Source: Eriocheir sinensis (taxonomy: Eukaryota; Arthropoda; Malacostraca; Decapoda; Varunidae). Taken from it: 64,000 nucleotides of DNA. How positions within the stretch are numbered: position 1 is the first letter of the stretch; the number at the start of each line of letters is the position of its first letter. Made by a program: the position numbers and the translations under genes. This document shows positions 26,925 to 42,299 of the stretch, piece by piece. Where the stretch lies: contig NC_066552.1 in assembly GCF_024679095.1 (NCBI RefSeq), forward strand, positions 12,540,701-12,604,700, read 5' to 3'. The notes below the pieces were generated by a model, which did not search any database, was not told the DNA's origin, and worked only from the letters and a program-made list of their open reading frames with translations.

Positions 26925-27155
26925 GGTGTTTATAGTGGCGCCATCTTGCTTTGCTCATGCAGCCCCCTTCGCCCCTGTCTAGAGAGTTATCTAAAGTCCG
27001 GGTTGATAGATGGTCTTGAAGATAGCATGTGGGGAGTCTTAGTCCACTCGGCGGCTAAAAATTGTCAGCTTGTAGGGCCGAACAGGACTTAAACTCGGGT
27101 CCTCCAGTACACGGCACCCGCGGCCCACTCAGCCACCGCCTCTTCATTCAGTAAT
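26925..27155 (-). mobile_element. tRNA-derived SINE, family S1 with head
   Basis: On the minus strand a tRNA-like head (GGTGGCTGAGTGGGCCG box A; CCCGAGTTTAAGTCC, a degenerate box B) continues into the S1 body ending AAGATGGCGCCACTATAAAC. It links the S1 body to a tRNA-derived promoter. Confidence 0.7.
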
Positions 27156-27354
27156 GGCTTTTTGTGTTATAATCCCACACGACTGGTGACGGTAAGGAAA
27201 ATGCTCAAGAAATATTAAACCTTGTTCCAGCGTCTCTCCCAAGAAGTTTTATACCCCGCAGTGGCTTGGGTTATAATCTCAGACGACTGGTGATGGCAGT
27301 AAAGAATAATGAAGAAATATTAAACCCGGTTCCGTCTGTCCAAGGATAGTGCTC

Positions 27355-28020
27355 ATTTATCGGTAATTCTCCGTCAGTTGGGCCGTGTTGATCATGAAAA
27401 GCACGTTTGTTTGCGAGTATTTTTAATCCCTGTGGGCAAGAATATGTTATGAATGTGGTTTTTTTTAATTTTTATACAGGGAAGGAGGCAGCTCAAGGGC
27501 GTAAACGAAGAGAAAAAAATAATGTTTATTTCTCGGTAATTATCCTCAGTTAACTGGGCCGTGTTGATGATGAAAAGTATGTCTGTTTGAGTGTGTTTCC
27601 TCCATCGGGCGAAAATTTTAAGATTTGTGTTTTAACGGGGAAGAAGGCAGCTCAAGGGCAAAAGCGAAAAGAAGAAACAACATAAAAATTATAATGCTAA
27701 TTTGTAGGCATTTCTCTGTTAATTGGGCCGTGTTGATGATGAAAATCAGGTGCTTGAGTCTCTTTCCTCCGTCGGAAGAAAATGTTAGTTCCTCATGCAA
27801 GGAAGAAGAGAGCTCAAGGCCACAGACGAAAAGAGGAAAGAACAACAACAACAAAAGGATAATGCCATTTCTCGGTAATTATTCTCAGTCAATTGGGCCG
27901 TGTTGATGATGAAGAGCATGTATGTTTGTGGGTCTGGAAAATATGTTGATTGTTTTATTTTTAATACGAGGAGAGAGGCACCTCAAGAGCAAACGCGAGA
28001 AGAAGAAACAACGAAAGTTC
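27355..28020. repeat. Tandem repeat about 185 bp, four copies, built on a LINE tail
   Basis: Each unit contains TCGGTAATT, TGGGCCGTGTTGATGATGAA, TTTCCTCC(G/A)TCGG and then GGAAGNAGGCAGCTCAAGGGC, the family 1 LINE tail in reverse. The retroelement tail is thus part of the amplified unit. Confidence 0.75.
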
Positions 28021-28404
28021 CGCTGGGGCTTCTCCTGCAAACAGTATGTGCTAAAAGGCCACAGTAGTTAGGAAGTGTCTTGATACTCCTTTCTTGAAAT
28101 ATGACGTAACATTACCTGGCTAATATAAGGTGCTTTTATTTTGTTATTTTACAGCAATGGAAGTAGTTCAAAGGCAATACACACATGAAACAAAGAAAGC
28201 CCGTTAAGAACTGGCCCAACAAAAAGTAGTTTGTGCGAGATGTCAGAAAAGTTACTGAAACAGGTTGATGGGCTATCCGAAACGGGAAGTTAAAGAATAT
28301 AAGAACTGTTTCGTGCAAGACATTTCCAGCTTTATGATGGATTTCAAAATTTCTTATTAGATTTAAGTGTCTGGAAATGTCTTGTTTGATAAGTGCGACC
28401 ACAT

Positions 28405-28424
28405 GTAGTAGTAGTAGTAGTAGC

Positions 28425-28466
<42 letters not shown>
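28405..28466. repeat. (AGT)n microsatellite
   Basis: About 20 AGT units. The sequence on its left (28140-28210) has the family 1 LINE tail in reverse (TTTACAGCAATGGAAG...). Confidence 0.95.
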
Positions 28467-28794
28467 CACACTGGATAACTGATTCACAAGAACATTTACA
28501 CTGCAAGTACTCATTTTCTCTTACTGGAGTTTACATTTTTTTGGTATGGTTTTAATTGTCTGGAAATAACATGCGTAAAAACAAAATCACAAGGAAAAGG
28601 AAGATGCATCAACTGATCAACATGCACATACAACTAGCACTAAAGTTACTCACGTTGTTGTTGTTTTCTCTTTCTGAGGTTGGCCGTTAGCGGGAAGTGT
28701 GACGTGACAGGCGTTGGCCGGGCGGTGGGAGACTGATGCGACGTGAGGCAGCGACGAGGGGAGGCAGGTGAAAACGTATGGGCGTTAGACTGCC

Positions 28795-29165
28795 AAGAAC
28801 AACACTCTAATTACTTGTCCTGCATTATGTCCTTGATTTAGTGTCTTATTGTTCCACGGGCCTTGCTCTAAGGACAACACTCTGGTTACGGTGTCCTTGA
28901 TCCGTGTCTTATTGTTCCACGGGCGTTAATCTGCAAAGGACAATACTCAGATTACTATGTCCTTGATCTAAGTCCTAATGCTCCACGGACGTTACTCTAA
29001 GGACAACACTCTGGTCACTGTCTCTTTGATTATGTCCAAGTGTTCCACGGATTTTACGCAAAGGACATCAACCTGAGTATCGTGTCTTTGGTAAGGTGTC
29101 CTATCGTTCAACGGACGTTACTCTATGAACAACACCCTGGTTACTGTGCCCGTGCGTTCGTGTCC
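28795..29165. repeat. Degenerate tandem repeat, unit about 65-75 bp, five to six copies
   Basis: Units share TGTTCCACGG.CGTTACTCTA, AGGACAACACTCTGGTTACT and GTGTCCTTGAT. Confidence 0.8.
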
Positions 29166-29361
29166 TTTTGTCCTTCCTTTCGCTTCCCCGCGGAGGTGAG
29201 AGCGTAACAGGTGACGAAAAAAGAGAGAAAAAGAAATATAAACAGTCGAGTCTTGATTCCTTTTTCCCCGTTTGTCATTTTTTTCCTCCACAGAGTAAAT
29301 GATTTTTTTTTTATGAAGTTTTTTCCCTCTCCGCTTCTCTATTTCTTGTTTTTATTTTGTT

Positions 29362-29364
<3 letters not shown>

Positions 29365-29436
<72 letters not shown>
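29365..29436. repeat. (CT)n microsatellite
   Basis: 36 CT units. Confidence 0.97.
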
Positions 29437-29440
<4 letters not shown>

Positions 29441-29522
29441 GGTCGTTTTTGAGTCTAAAAGTCATTGGTGGCTTAAGTCTAACTAATTCCGAATATAGTT
29501 TTTCTTCGCCATTGTCACATTA

Positions 29523-30135
29523 TTTCCTGAGCCATCCATGCACGAACACTCGCGACCGTGGAGTGACTGACCGACTGACAAAGTAACCTCGTCAGCCTCA
29601 CGCCGGACAAACACGAGCGGGAGTTTTGGGGTTACAATACTTTATACGTCTTCCCGACAAGCTCGACGTCTACCATGCATGTTCCTGAGTCTACCATACA
29701 CCTACACGCCACCGTAGACTGACTGACCGACTGACTGATTCCCTAATCTTGTCAGCCACCCAACGGGCAAACATGAGCAGTGGTTTTAAGGCCGCGGCGC
29801 CAAACTCCCCAAGTTAGCACACCAGACAGCTACATTGCATTCATTTCCTTATCTGCCATTCACGGACACTCGACACCGTAGACTGATAGACTGGTTGATT
29901 CCCTAACCTCGCCAGACACCAGCGAGAAGGAGTTTTAGGGTCGTGGCTCTTTACACGTCCTCCTAACACGCCATAACACTACCATGCAAATATTTCCTGA
30001 GTCTACCATGCACTGACACTCGCCATAGTGGACTGACTGACTCCCTAACCTTGCCAGCCACTCAACGTACAAGCATGAGCAGGAGTTTTAAGACTGCTGC
30101 GCCTCAGATGCCCAACTCACACGCCAGACGCTGCA
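29523..30135. repeat. Degenerate tandem repeat, unit about 155 bp, four copies
   Basis: Units share TTTCCTGAGTCTACCATGCA, GACACTCG.CACCGTAGACTGA, TTCCCTAACCTCGCCAGCCA and AGCAGGAGTTTTA. The segment after it (30140-30310) is GC-rich and unique, with no confident exon. Confidence 0.8.
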
Positions 30136-30468
30136 AACGAATCGCGTGACAACACTCCACCGAGACGCTACTTCCGAGCGGGGTCTCTGACTTGTCGAGG
30201 GGGGAGCACGCGCGGCCTCTCACCTTGGCGGTCAGAGAGAGACTGGTTCCGCTGCGGCCTTCCTGTGCCAGTGCCAGTCGCCGGGGCCAGCCAGACAGCA
30301 TCCCCGACACTCAGCGTCCTGGCTTTGTCCTCTCAACACAGAATCTTCATCCTCTCGCCCCTCGTTTCTTTTTTTTAATGGTTTGGGTGGTGGTGGTTGG
30401 GTGTAGGGGGTAGTGATAGTGGTGGTTGTGGATGTTTTGAGGCAGAGAGGAAACACACACACACATAT

Positions 30469-30508
<40 letters not shown>

Positions 30509-30780
30509 GCACAGATACACAAACAAACACACACGCACACAGAAAAAAAAGTTTCAACACTGGAAATATGAATATCTTAATATTAATATCAGGGCCATCA
30601 AAAATGAAGATGATTGTTTTTTTTTTATTGGGGGGGGTCACAAATTACTTAATACTTTCCATTCGTTAGCTCATTTTTAAGGAAGAAACGGAAAAGATAT
30701 GGAGAACAATATATGGGAAGAAAAATTATTTGAGAGCTGTGATGAAGGAGAAGGAGACTGTTGATTAGGAAAAAGTGGTC

Positions 30781-30835
<55 letters not shown>

Positions 30836-30918
30836 AAAAGGAAAGGAGGAGGGAGAAGAGTAGGAGAGAGAGGGTAGTGGAGGAAAGAGAAAAGGAGAGA
30901 GTTGGAAAGATTTCTTGA

Positions 30919-31015
<97 letters not shown>
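30781..31015. repeat. Two (GA)n arrays around a 90-bp dispersed repeat
   Basis: GA 30783-30831 and 30923-31015. The spacer is the reverse complement of 25083-25175. Confidence 0.9.
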
Positions 31016-32899
<1,884 letters not shown>

Positions 32900-33216
32900 C
32901 CTTCATAAATTCTACCATTTCTCCTCCTCATCATCTGCTTCATTCTCTTACTCATTTTTTTATTTCCTAACTCCATTCATTTCAACATCTTTCTTCCATT
33001 ACTCTGCTCATTCCTAAAACAGATTAACTGGACAGTGCGACTAATATTAGCACCGACGCTTGGTGCAACTTTTTTTTAGTGTATGAAGCACACTTCACCT
33101 TTAACTTTTTATTGTTTCACCCACTCCTTCACTTTCACTCGCTCACATACTCATCTCACATTTATGAAAACAATACCACGAGAGTCATTCAGTCATTCAA
33201 CTCTAAATTCAACAAC

Positions 33217-34770
<1,554 letters not shown>

Positions 34771-35173
34771 AATAAATTTATCAAACAACAACAACAACAA
34801 CACCCCACCCCCCCAGAGGCGAGGCCCAAGCTATCTACCCGAAAAAGAAATCGCCCCGCCCGAGAAGCTTGTCTTGGTCGTGGCCAACAAAGGCACACAA
34901 AGGAGCACAAGGAGGCCCCGGGGCGCGCTTGTCCCTGATTACATTACCTGCTGCGAGGGGAAGGGAAACCGTCTTGATGAGGGGAGGTAATGATGCTTGA
35001 ACGACTTAAGTATTCTTTGTATCCCGTTGTTTTTTTGTTGCTGTTTCTTCTTTATATATCGTTTCCTTAAATTAATCAGTTGTTGTTATAATCTTGGTTT
35101 CGTTTCCGGTTATTTAAAGGTATTTTGTATTCACGCGCGTGCGCATGCGCAAACACACACATATCCACACATC

Positions 35174-35184
<11 letters not shown>

Positions 35185-35231
<47 letters not shown>

Positions 35232-35235
35232 GAGA
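35185..35235. repeat. (AC)n-(AT)n compound microsatellite
   Basis: ACAC phrases from 35153, then a pure AT run 35188-35224. Confidence 0.93.
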
Positions 35236-35519
35236 AAGACTACGCACAATAAAAAAAAAATGAGGAGAACGACGCCAAAAAAGATAGGGTGGAGGAAGAT
35301 GAAGAGAATGAGAGAGAAGATTAGATAGAGGAAAAGGAAGAGGATCGGAAAGATTAAATTAAAGACGAAAGAGGAAAAAAGGAAGAAGAGAAACAGGAAG
35401 AGAAAGAGGAGGAGGAAACATGATAACATGGAGAAACATGGAGACTTGGAAATGCAGGTAACAGAAAATATGTTGGCTTATCACATGTTTGCCCGCTTTA
35501 GGAATTTAACTGTTCGACA

Positions 35520-35860
35520 TTCGCTTGGCGCCCGCAGAGCAGATGAAAGCGCTTCGGTATTCAGTTCACTCCTGACGCGGCAGAATACCCGTAGATTCGA
35601 TTGTTAAAGGAGTTGATGGCATTCGCACTTACTATTTTTGAGGGAAGATTGTTCCAGAGTGACAAATGACTCGGTTTAAGCTAGAAGAAACTCCTGACAA
35701 TGTCTGTACATCAGCTGGGCTGAACTGGCAGACCGTTATTTCTAGTTCTTAAATTATTTTGTAGTTCAAATAACTGGCGGCGATCAATGTTACTGAATTT
35801 CTTCAGGTATTTAAAGAACTGAACCTTATATAATAACATTAGACTATGATCGAGTACATC
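35520..35860 (-). pseudogene. LINE family 2 3' fragment
   Basis: The minus strand reads FKYLKKFSNIDRRQLFELQN and LRTRNNGLPVQ, close to the element at 15705-16415. The 3' UTR block CGCTTTCATCTGCTC is at 35535-35555. Confidence 0.75.
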
Positions 35861-35964
35861 CTTAATAACTATACATGCTATTCTTTTATCGAAAAAATAA
35901 ATATTCACTTCATTCAGAGAGAGAGAAGGAAATTTATTTGGGAATTTCATCAGAAGTCATTAAG

Positions 35965-36090
35965 ATAAAAAAATACTCCTTTGGTACCAGTACCCGGTAC
36001 CGGTACCAAATTACACGGTACCTGTTTTTTCGGTTACCAGTACTACCGGTACTCAAATTAACTGTACTTGCCCATCCCTGAGGTGTCAAG
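35965..36090 (-). mobile_element. hAT-like element terminus
   Basis: The minus strand begins CAGGGATGGGCAAGTAC, a typical hAT terminal inverted repeat, followed by subterminal GGTACCGGTACC repeats. The other end was not found nearby, so this is a solo end. Confidence 0.55.
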
Positions 36091-36629
36091 TGCAAGAAGA
36101 TTGCAACAACCGTATGTTGTGTCCCCATAAGTTATTTAGTTATTCCTTTTTTACCGTCTCATGTATCTTATATTTTCCTCTTTTCTTGCGTTTTTGATAT
36201 TTCCCTTTTTTCTTTTTGACGCCGTCCATTCATGCTTACTCTTTTCGTCTCAGTTTATTTATTTTTAATTGCTTTTGCTATCCTTTTTTTACTGTGTTTA
36301 TATTTTTTTATTTTCTTTTTTCTCAATCTCAGTGTGTTTAATTTTCACCTGTTTCAACCGTTTGCCATCTCCGTCCTTCTCTTTCTGCATTTTTATCCTG
36401 TAGTTATGTTGTAATTTTACATATTCGTTGATGCTGATGAAAACATACCATTTGCCACCTCCCACACAGGAAGATGAAGGATATAAGAGAGAAGAAAGAT
36501 GAAAATATTGGGGAGTCAGAGGAAAAGAGGGGAGGGGGAAGAGGAGGAGGAGGAGGAGGAGGAGAAACGATATTGGTATTTAGATGGAGTTTGTGTAGCC
36601 TATCTGTCCTTGTCCCTGGGTCCGGTGAG

Positions 36630-36663
<34 letters not shown>

Positions 36664-37380
36664 CCCACCTTCCGTCCGCCCGTCCGTTTCTCTGTCCTAA
36701 TATTCTTCCTTTTATAGTTACTTAAATTTTCTTTTTTCCCTTTATTCTCGTTTTAATGCCACAATACTGTAGTTTACTCTTCCCTTCCTTCACCGCGGCA
36801 AAAGCAAGCGTTGGCGGCGCTACACAAAACCTGCCACATCAACCGCCAGCCCCGGGTGCGCCTTAGGTAATAGGCTCGCCGGGGAGGCATCGTGTAACCT
36901 GACAAGGATCCGCCACGCTGAAGTATTGTTGTTTATTTCAGTGTGTTTTCTCCTCCCTGCCAGGACGATGACGCGGCGCCTCTCCACACAAGAGCAGGAC
37001 GGAGGAGGTGGGGTGGTGTGAGAAATGCTGGAGACGAGGGTGAGTGCTCTTTCGTTATGTTCTTCGCCGCTTAAGGTTTGGTTATTGTGATTTCTTCTTT
37101 TTCCCGTGTCCCGTTCGTACTGCATCCCATCATTTTAACAGGTTATGGTCATGGTCTCTTCCTGCAACTTATTATGATAGCTTCTTTGCATCAGTACCCT
37201 ATGTTTTATTGATGCACCCTATCTTTCAACACTTAATGATCGTCTTCTTTTCCTGCTGCTTATTGAGGTTTCTTTTTTTTTTCGTATTCGGTTGTTGTTG
37301 TTGTTGGGTCTGTCGACGAGGACTAGTGTGTCTCTGACGTATTCGGTGCAGTTTTTGTCCGTATTGTATTCTACCTCTCA
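36090..37380. other. Region without supported genes
   Basis: T-rich sequence to 36420, a purine-rich block at 36470-36570, a (GT)n at 36633-36661, then moderately GC-rich sequence (36780-37030). I found no exon with supporting splice sites. Confidence 0.45.
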
Positions 37381-37383
<3 letters not shown>

Positions 37384-37421
<38 letters not shown>

Positions 37422-37925
37422 CACTGCTCCTAAAACGAGTTAGAGGAGTGGTCGAGTGATAGGTCAATTTCGGGAGGAGAGGTGTCCTGATACCCTCCTC
37501 TTGAAAGAGTTCAAGTCGTAGGCAGGAGGAAATACAGATTAAGGAAGATTGTTCCAGAGTTTACCAGCGTGAGGGACGAAAGAGTGAAGATGCTGGTTAA
37601 CTCTTGCGTAAGGGATTTGGACAGTAAAGGGATGAGCTTGAGTAGAAAGTCGTGTGTGGCGAGGCAAGGCCTTCTAAAAGGGGCGAGGCCGCGGAAGGGG
37701 GGGAGGCATGCAGTTAGCAAGTTCGGAAGAGCAGTCAGCATGAAAATATCGATAGAAGATAGAAAGAGAGGCAACATGGCGGCGAAATTTAAGAGGTAGA
37801 AGACTTTTAGTAAGAGGAGGAGAGCTGATGAGACAATGAACCTTAGACTCCACTCTGTCCAAGAGAGCTGTTTGAGTGGAGCCCCCCACACGTGAGATGC
37901 TGCTACCTGACCCAGCATTTTTGAC
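37384..37925 (-). pseudogene. LINE family 1 3' ORF fragment next to (GA)n
   Basis: GA array 37384-37420, then a reverse copy of the family 1 RT C-terminus: TALLDRVESKVHCLISSPPL, RHVASLSIFYRYFHADCSSE and LANCMPPPLPRP, frameshifted near 37680. It lacks everything 5' of SHVWGGS-like sequence. Confidence 0.8.
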
Positions 37926-37949
37926 CTGGGGATGACCTCGGATTAACAC

Positions 37950-38690
37950 CTACTCGCCAGAAGAGGATCACCTTCCCGCCTCATCCCTCTACCACACCGC
38001 ACTCCACCTCACCCGTCAAGCATCATCACAACTTTCCCTCCGTCAGTGCAAATTACGTACCCCCACACCTCTTTCATATTGTAATTTTTTTTATAGTTAC
38101 ACTTTGTTATCATATCATTTACATTTTCAACCGATTATTATTATTACACACATTGCAATGATAGCGTTCAAAGGGGAAGATATTGATTTTCTCTGTATTG
38201 GTTTCCGTTAGTCATCGGTCTGTTTTCAGTGAGGTCACATAACTTTAGAATATAACTATAAACTCTAACCGTCGTTCGTTTTAATTGTGCCGAAGAGAAA
38301 CAAAACGACAACTCTCCAGGCTGCCAGATTTAAAAACATCAGCAAAGTGTTGAGACAGGTTAAAAAAAATGATGTATTGAAAAGGATACAAAAGGGTAAA
38401 TTATTTAGACATCAAATTGTTTTATATGTAATTGACAGTGTGTTGCCTGCATCGGCATAGACATCTGGGGCCTTTGCGAGTTAATTAATGGATTAATGGA
38501 AATAATTGTGCTCTATATCCCGTGAACATTCGCATTATCTTCATGAATAGAAAATATATGAGCCCGAAGTTATATCATCCGGAATGAAATAAGTGAAATG
38601 AATTGTTGAGTTAAATTGACTGCGCGCGTAAATTTCCATAATCTTAAATCTGGCGGCTGAGTAATGAAATGTGAGAGTTATTTCGAGAGC
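37950..38690. other. AT-rich region, nothing recognised
   Basis: No open frame with gene-like composition, RNA structure or repeat family was recognised. Confidence 0.5.
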
Positions 38691-38714
38691 CACGGAATGT
38701 TAAGCGGGAAAAAA

Positions 38715-39310
38715 AAAGTAGTGATGGCAGTCGTAGTAGGGGTGGTGGTGGTGGTGGTGGTGGTGAGGGGGATAAAACTGGTGGTCATAGTGACAGTGGT
38801 AGAAGTGATGGCGGTGGTGGTGGCAGTGATGTTGGTGGTGAGAATGATAGTAGTAGTGGTGACTGTGGTGGTGATGATGGTGGTGGTCGTGGTGGTGGTC
38901 GACGTAGTAGTGTTGGTTTTCATGTCGATGATGGCATCAATGGCTGAGAGTGATAGCGGTGGTGGTGGTGGTGGTGAATATATTAGTATTTGGGGCACGG
39001 ATGGTGGTGATAATGATGATGATGTCAGTTTAGTGATAGCGGTGGTAGTGATGGTGAAGGCAATATCAAAATAATGGTGATGGTAGTGACGGTTGTGGTA
39101 ATGGTAATGATGATGGTGGTGATTATTCCAATGTTAGAGGCAGTGGTGGTGGTGGTGGTGGTGATGATGTTGGTGATGTAAGTTTAGAGATGTTGGTGGT
39201 GGCTTTGATGGCAGTATCGTAGCTGTGGTACTGCTGTTGGTTGTGATGTTGGTGTTGGTGTTGATGTTGTTGTTGGTGGTGGTGGTATTGGTAGTGGTTG
39301 TGGTGAAGAA
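38715..39310. repeat. Cryptic GGT/GAT triplet-rich repeat
   Basis: GGTGGTGGT and GATGATG phrases interspersed with GTAGTAG and TGTTG. Poly-Val frames are artefacts. Confidence 0.85.
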
Positions 39311-39339
39311 AGTTCCGTTGTTTTATGATGCTATAATTT

Positions 39340-39342
<3 letters not shown>

Positions 39343-39377
<35 letters not shown>

Positions 39378-39475
39378 GGCAGTACCCAGAGATCGACAAG
39401 AATGAGCACTTGCTCATGTCGTGAGGGTAGTACCTGCTGGCGAAAGCGAGTCCAACTCGTGATCAGGCCGTGGTG

Positions 39476-39528
<53 letters not shown>

Positions 39529-39540
39529 AACAAACAAACA
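39343..39540. repeat. Two (AC)n arrays
   Basis: 39343-39374 and 39480-39523, the second continuing into AAAC repeats. Confidence 0.95.
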
Positions 39541-39719
39541 ATCAATGGAATGCATTGAAATCGAGTGCCATTTATATTTATTGCAGAGAAGAAATATCAT
39601 TTGCAGTATCTAAATTCGCACCAAGAAAAATAATAACAAACGGATAAAAAATGCATATCGTGTATATAGAATAATGTATACTGAATAGAATTTAATCAAC
39701 ATGAAACCATTATTTTTTT

Positions 39720-39830
39720 TTACGTTGAATTGTCTTTTTTTTTTACAACAAAGGAGACAGATCAAGGGCACAAAAAAAGAAAACAATAATAAAAAAAGGT
39801 CGCTACTCGCTGCTCCTAAAAAAAAAAATC
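39720..39830 (-). mobile_element. LINE family 1 solo 3' tail
   Basis: TTTTACAACAAAGGAGACAG, ATCAAGGGCACAAAAAAAG and GTCGCTACTCGCTGCTCCT are the reverse complement of the family 1 3' UTR. Confidence 0.7.
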
Positions 39831-39941
39831 AAGAGGTGGCAAATTTTTATAGCTTTACCTATCATCTGGCGGATTTTTTAGGCCATCCTAGCGGATTTAT
39901 AAATTTTGAGTTGGCAACATTGACACCACCGGAGTGAGAGT

Positions 39942-40517
39942 GTGACTGATAGTGAAACCGTGGAGTGCCTGAAAGTAAATGGCGAGGATATCAGGGACAC
40001 AGATAGAATGAAAGAGTGTATAAAGGGTTTCTGGGAAGAGACTGGAGGGTTGGGTGAAGTTTTTGAGGTGAGAGAGGGATGTGTAACGCTTGAGAGGAAG
40101 GATGCGAATGAGCTGAATGAGAGAATTAGCAGAGAGGAAGTCGAGGTATGTTTGAAGAAGCAGAAGAATTGCAAGGCAGCAGGGCTGGATGAGATCCCGT
40201 ATGAATTGTATAAGAATGGAGGTGAGGTGGTGACACGCAGCAAAGTGTGTCAGATGTGTGACAGGGGAGTGGATGAAACTGTCGTGCATGTGGTATTGGT
40301 GTGTGGGAGGTACCGGAGAGAAAGGACGGAGATGATGAGGGTGGCACTGAGTGAGATGGGCTGGGATGTGAATGGGAGGATTGCAAGAACAGAGAGGGAA
40401 TGGATGCTGCTGCTGCTGGGACCGAGTGCTGAAGCAAATGATAGAATTATAGAAGCCATGAAGAGTTTTCTGGAAGAGATGTGGTGTGCAAGAAATAGGG
40501 AATTGGAAGATTTGTAA
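39942..40517 (+). pseudogene. RTE/Jockey-like LINE ORF with the RT core deleted in frame
   Basis: A continuous 191-codon frame. Residues 1-90 match the linker before RT of a non-LTR element (EERISREEVEVCLKKQ-type, then NCKAAGLDEIPYELYKNGGE). From residue 91 the frame jumps to the C-terminal zinc-knuckle region (CQMCDRGVDETVVHV, LVCGRYRRERTEM). The whole polymerase core, including any xADD motif, is missing, yet no stop or frameshift was introduced. Stop at 40515-40517. It lies 176 bp upstream of the NUBP1 start codon. It cannot be an active element; whether the short protein is made is unknown. Confidence 0.75.
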
Positions 40518-40692
40518 TGGATACTGCTTGTGTTATTTTTACAGGGTGTGTCGATACGAAGGTCTGACTCTCCAACGGATCACATGTACAGCAAGAGCAA
40601 GAGCAAGAACGTAAACAAGACCCAGGGCGAAAAGTCACTCCCGAGGGCGAAGAATCATTCCTAAGGGCAAAGAGTCGAGCGTGGAGGGCGTC

Positions 40693-42259
40693 ATGAGCTC
40701 CGTCCCACAAGATGCACCAGAGCGTACGTTACAACACCTAGTTATAATGGTAGTCTTTTGTATATTCATGTTATAGACACACCCAACTATTCCTTCTATA
40801 TTGCCTTGTCATGTTACGTGGATATGTCAGCCATCTTATAGTGGGTGTGATTCTGTAGTTTTACCTGTGGCCTTGGGTTTACTCACTGTTAAAAGGTTGT
40901 TGTTTGAAGCACTAGAGATTGAGATGTTTATATTTTCTTGTCATGCTAACTTGTCATTCTTGGTTCAGGAGTAGTGGGCATGTCAGCCATCTTAACATGG
41001 GTGTGATTCTGTAGTTTTACCTGTGGCTTTGGGTTTACTCGCTGTTAAAAGGTTGTTGTTTGAAGCACTAGAGATTGAGATGTTTATATTTTCTTGTCAT
41101 GCTACCTTGTTATTCTAGGGTCAGGAGTGGGTATGTCAGCCATCTTAAAGTGGGTGTGATTCTGGAGTCTTACCTGGCCATGGGTTTACTTACTATGAAC
41201 AGACTTACCAATAACCAATAATAAGACTTACCAATAAAATAAAAGATCGGTGTTTCAAGCACTAAAGAGATTGAGATGTTTAATTTTGCAAGTTTATCTT
41301 CAGCTGGGCTAATATGGAAATACAGGTAGCCATCTTGCATGTGGTTAATATATTTACATTATCTGTTGTATTATATTTCTCTGAATGCAGTGCAGTAATC
41401 ATTGGCTCCCAGAAAACTTGAAAACTCCAAAATATGGATGTATAAAGTTTATGAGCGCAGTCTAGCACGTCATATGTTGGCAGTGGAAGGGGTGTGGGGG
41501 GGTCAGGTTAAGTTAGGTCAGGCTTGGTTAGATTTTGTTTTGATAGTCTGTCAAGTTAATTCTTAAGATTGATATGTGATACACTTTGCACTGTGCCATT
41601 TTCATTATCTCAATGTTAGGTTATTAGTTGTTGTGGGAGCAGTGAGTAGCATTTTTTTTTCTATACTTTTTGTTGCCCTTGAGCCATCTCCTTTGTTATA
41701 AAAAAAAAAAAGTTTTGTTAGATATCTCAAGTTTACTTGTTCACGATAAATTTGTGATACGCTTTGCATTGTGCCGATGTTGTCAACGGTGGTGGAGGAG
41801 GAGGCTACGCTCACCTCCATATTCCCTGTCATTCTCACCTTCACAGACTGCCCTGGAACCAACAGCCAAGATGCAGGCAAAGCGGACGCCTGCGCCGGCT
41901 GCCCCAACCAGCAGGTGTGTGCCTCGGGGGATACGGCTGCTCCTGACCCTGGTAGGTGCTCACATGACTGAGGTCTTTAAAATATTCAAAGGTTTCAACA
42001 GAGTAAGGGGGGTTGGGAACTACCACCTCAAACTCCTCACAAAAGATCTATAGACTGTTTTGCACCACCCCCAGACCTAGAAGTGCTGAAGGAACGCCTT
42101 GCCTCCGTCAAGAACAAGGTGTTGGTCCTCTCAGGCAAAGGAGGCGTCGGTAAGTCCACAGTGAGCAACATGCTGAGTCGTGCCTTGGCCATGGACAGCA
42201 CCAAAGAGGTCAGACTTTTATATTTATTTTTGTTTTACAGGAAAGGAAGCAGCTCAAGG

Positions 42260-42299
<40 letters not shown>

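Noticed and set aside
41605..42053. Frames at 41605-42053 in other phases as separate genes
   Set aside because: The interval is NUBP1 exon 2 with its flanking introns; only one frame carries the cluster-binding cysteines.
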